Assembly: GCA_023150835.1 (NCBI GenBank)
Contig: JAKLKB010000015.1
Coordinates: 1 to 64,000, forward strand
From: Myxococcota bacterium
Lineage (GTDB): Bacteria; Myxococcota_C; UBA6777
Reading direction: 5' to 3'
Length of the DNA stretch: 64,000 nucleotides
Below the pieces are notes generated by a model, which saw only the letters and a list, made by a program, of their open reading frames with translations, did no database searches and had not been told where the DNA came from. The position numbers and the translations under genes were made by a program. Below are positions 63,716 through 64,000 of the stretch, one piece after another. Numbering within the stretch: the stretch's first letter is position 1; each line of letters opens with the position of its first letter.

Positions 63716-64000
63716 ATGGCCGACCTCTTGAAGCTTGAAGAAAAGCTACAGCTTCACACCAAACATCGCGAGGTGATCTGGGAAACCCCCGACCACCTTG
63801 ACGATCCCCTACCCATCCTTTCTGCCGACGAGATCGAGCTTCGCTTCTATGAGCAGTTTTTCTTTGGCCGCGATCTCGAACCCTACCCTGTCCAAGAAGA
63901 AGCCTTTGGAGCGATCTTCCAAGGCGAAAACGCCCTCATCACCGTCCCCACAGGCACAGGCAAAACCATGATCGCCAAAGCAGGGATGTACAAAGCCCTG
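63716..64000 (+). CDS. DEAD/DEAH-type (SF2) helicase, 3' end outside the window
   Basis: The first 95 residues of an ATP-dependent helicase, open to the end of the window. EPYPVQEEAFGAIFQGEN resembles a Q-motif region, and VPTGTGKTMIAKAG is the Walker A (motif I). The ATG at 63716 has GGGAG six bases upstream. It lies 46 bp after the transporter stop and may be co-transcribed. DNA or RNA specificity cannot be judged from this fragment. Confidence 0.82.
   Translation, partial: MADLLKLEEKLQLHTKHREVIWETPDHLDDPLPILSADEIELRFYEQFFFGRDLEPYPVQEEAFGAIFQGENALITVPTGTGKTMIAKAGMYKAL

Overview
The window comes from a Gram-negative, double-membrane bacterium of the former Deltaproteobacteria type (Myxococcota or Bradymonadota-like is my best guess; there is no rRNA to confirm it). 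The evidence is a trans-envelope operon with a PglI/AgmX-type C-terminal domain, a TolQ/ExbD/ExbD motor, many TPR proteins and lipoproteins, a Wza-type export lipoprotein and an outer-membrane barrel. Base composition is moderate, GATC is abundant, and tandem repeats of 18-42 bp recur both inside genes and between them. I see no tRNA, rRNA, CRISPR array, transposase or phage gene.

Layout. 1-3519: the 3' part of a large repeat-rich protein of unknown function. 3.7-8.1 kb: a dynamin-like GTPase (-) divergent from an ABC1/UbiB kinase (+). 8.3-12.6 kb (+): a beta-CASP metallo-beta-lactamase nuclease with a duplicated C-terminal domain, an Rrf2 regulator, and an alpha/beta hydrolase behind an interspersed repeat. 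12.7-13.8 kb (-): prfB with an intact programmed +1 frameshift site. 14.2-17.4 kb (+): a secreted met-zincin with a CsgG-like N-terminal part, followed by eight 35-bp tandem repeats.

17.8-33.4 kb (-): the most interesting block. Eleven co-directional envelope genes run in transcription order: hypothetical, TPR/coiled-coil, 1214-aa TPR protein, TPR lipoprotein, 88-aa secreted protein, TolQ/ExbB, ExbD (Asn in place of the channel Asp), ExbD (Asp present), FHA-like/TM/TonB-like protein, outer-membrane barrel, Wza-like lipoprotein. Architecture and order resemble the GltD-E-F-G-H/AglRQS and Nfs machines of Myxococcus, here in one block with a polysaccharide-export lipoprotein. I infer an energised trans-envelope complex for surface polysaccharide export or movement.

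33.9-43.5 kb: a membrane-anchored HEAT-repeat protein (+), a repeat-rich spacer, then grpE-dnaK-dnaJ-(LpoA-like lipoprotein)-(zinc-ribbon membrane protein) on the - strand. 44.0 kb (+): a CcmD-like small membrane protein. 44.4-56.2 kb (-): a compact run MoxR, DUF58, TgpA-like transglutaminase, TPR, holB, PSP1/RicT-like, tatD. 56.6-61.4 kb (-): a response regulator with HD-GYP output, then prmC and prfA. 61.8-64.0 kb (+): a POT-family peptide transporter and the start of a helicase running off the window.

Both class-I release factors and their probable methyltransferase (prfB, prfA, prmC) are present. Two families of interspersed, palindrome-rich repeats sit in the spacers.
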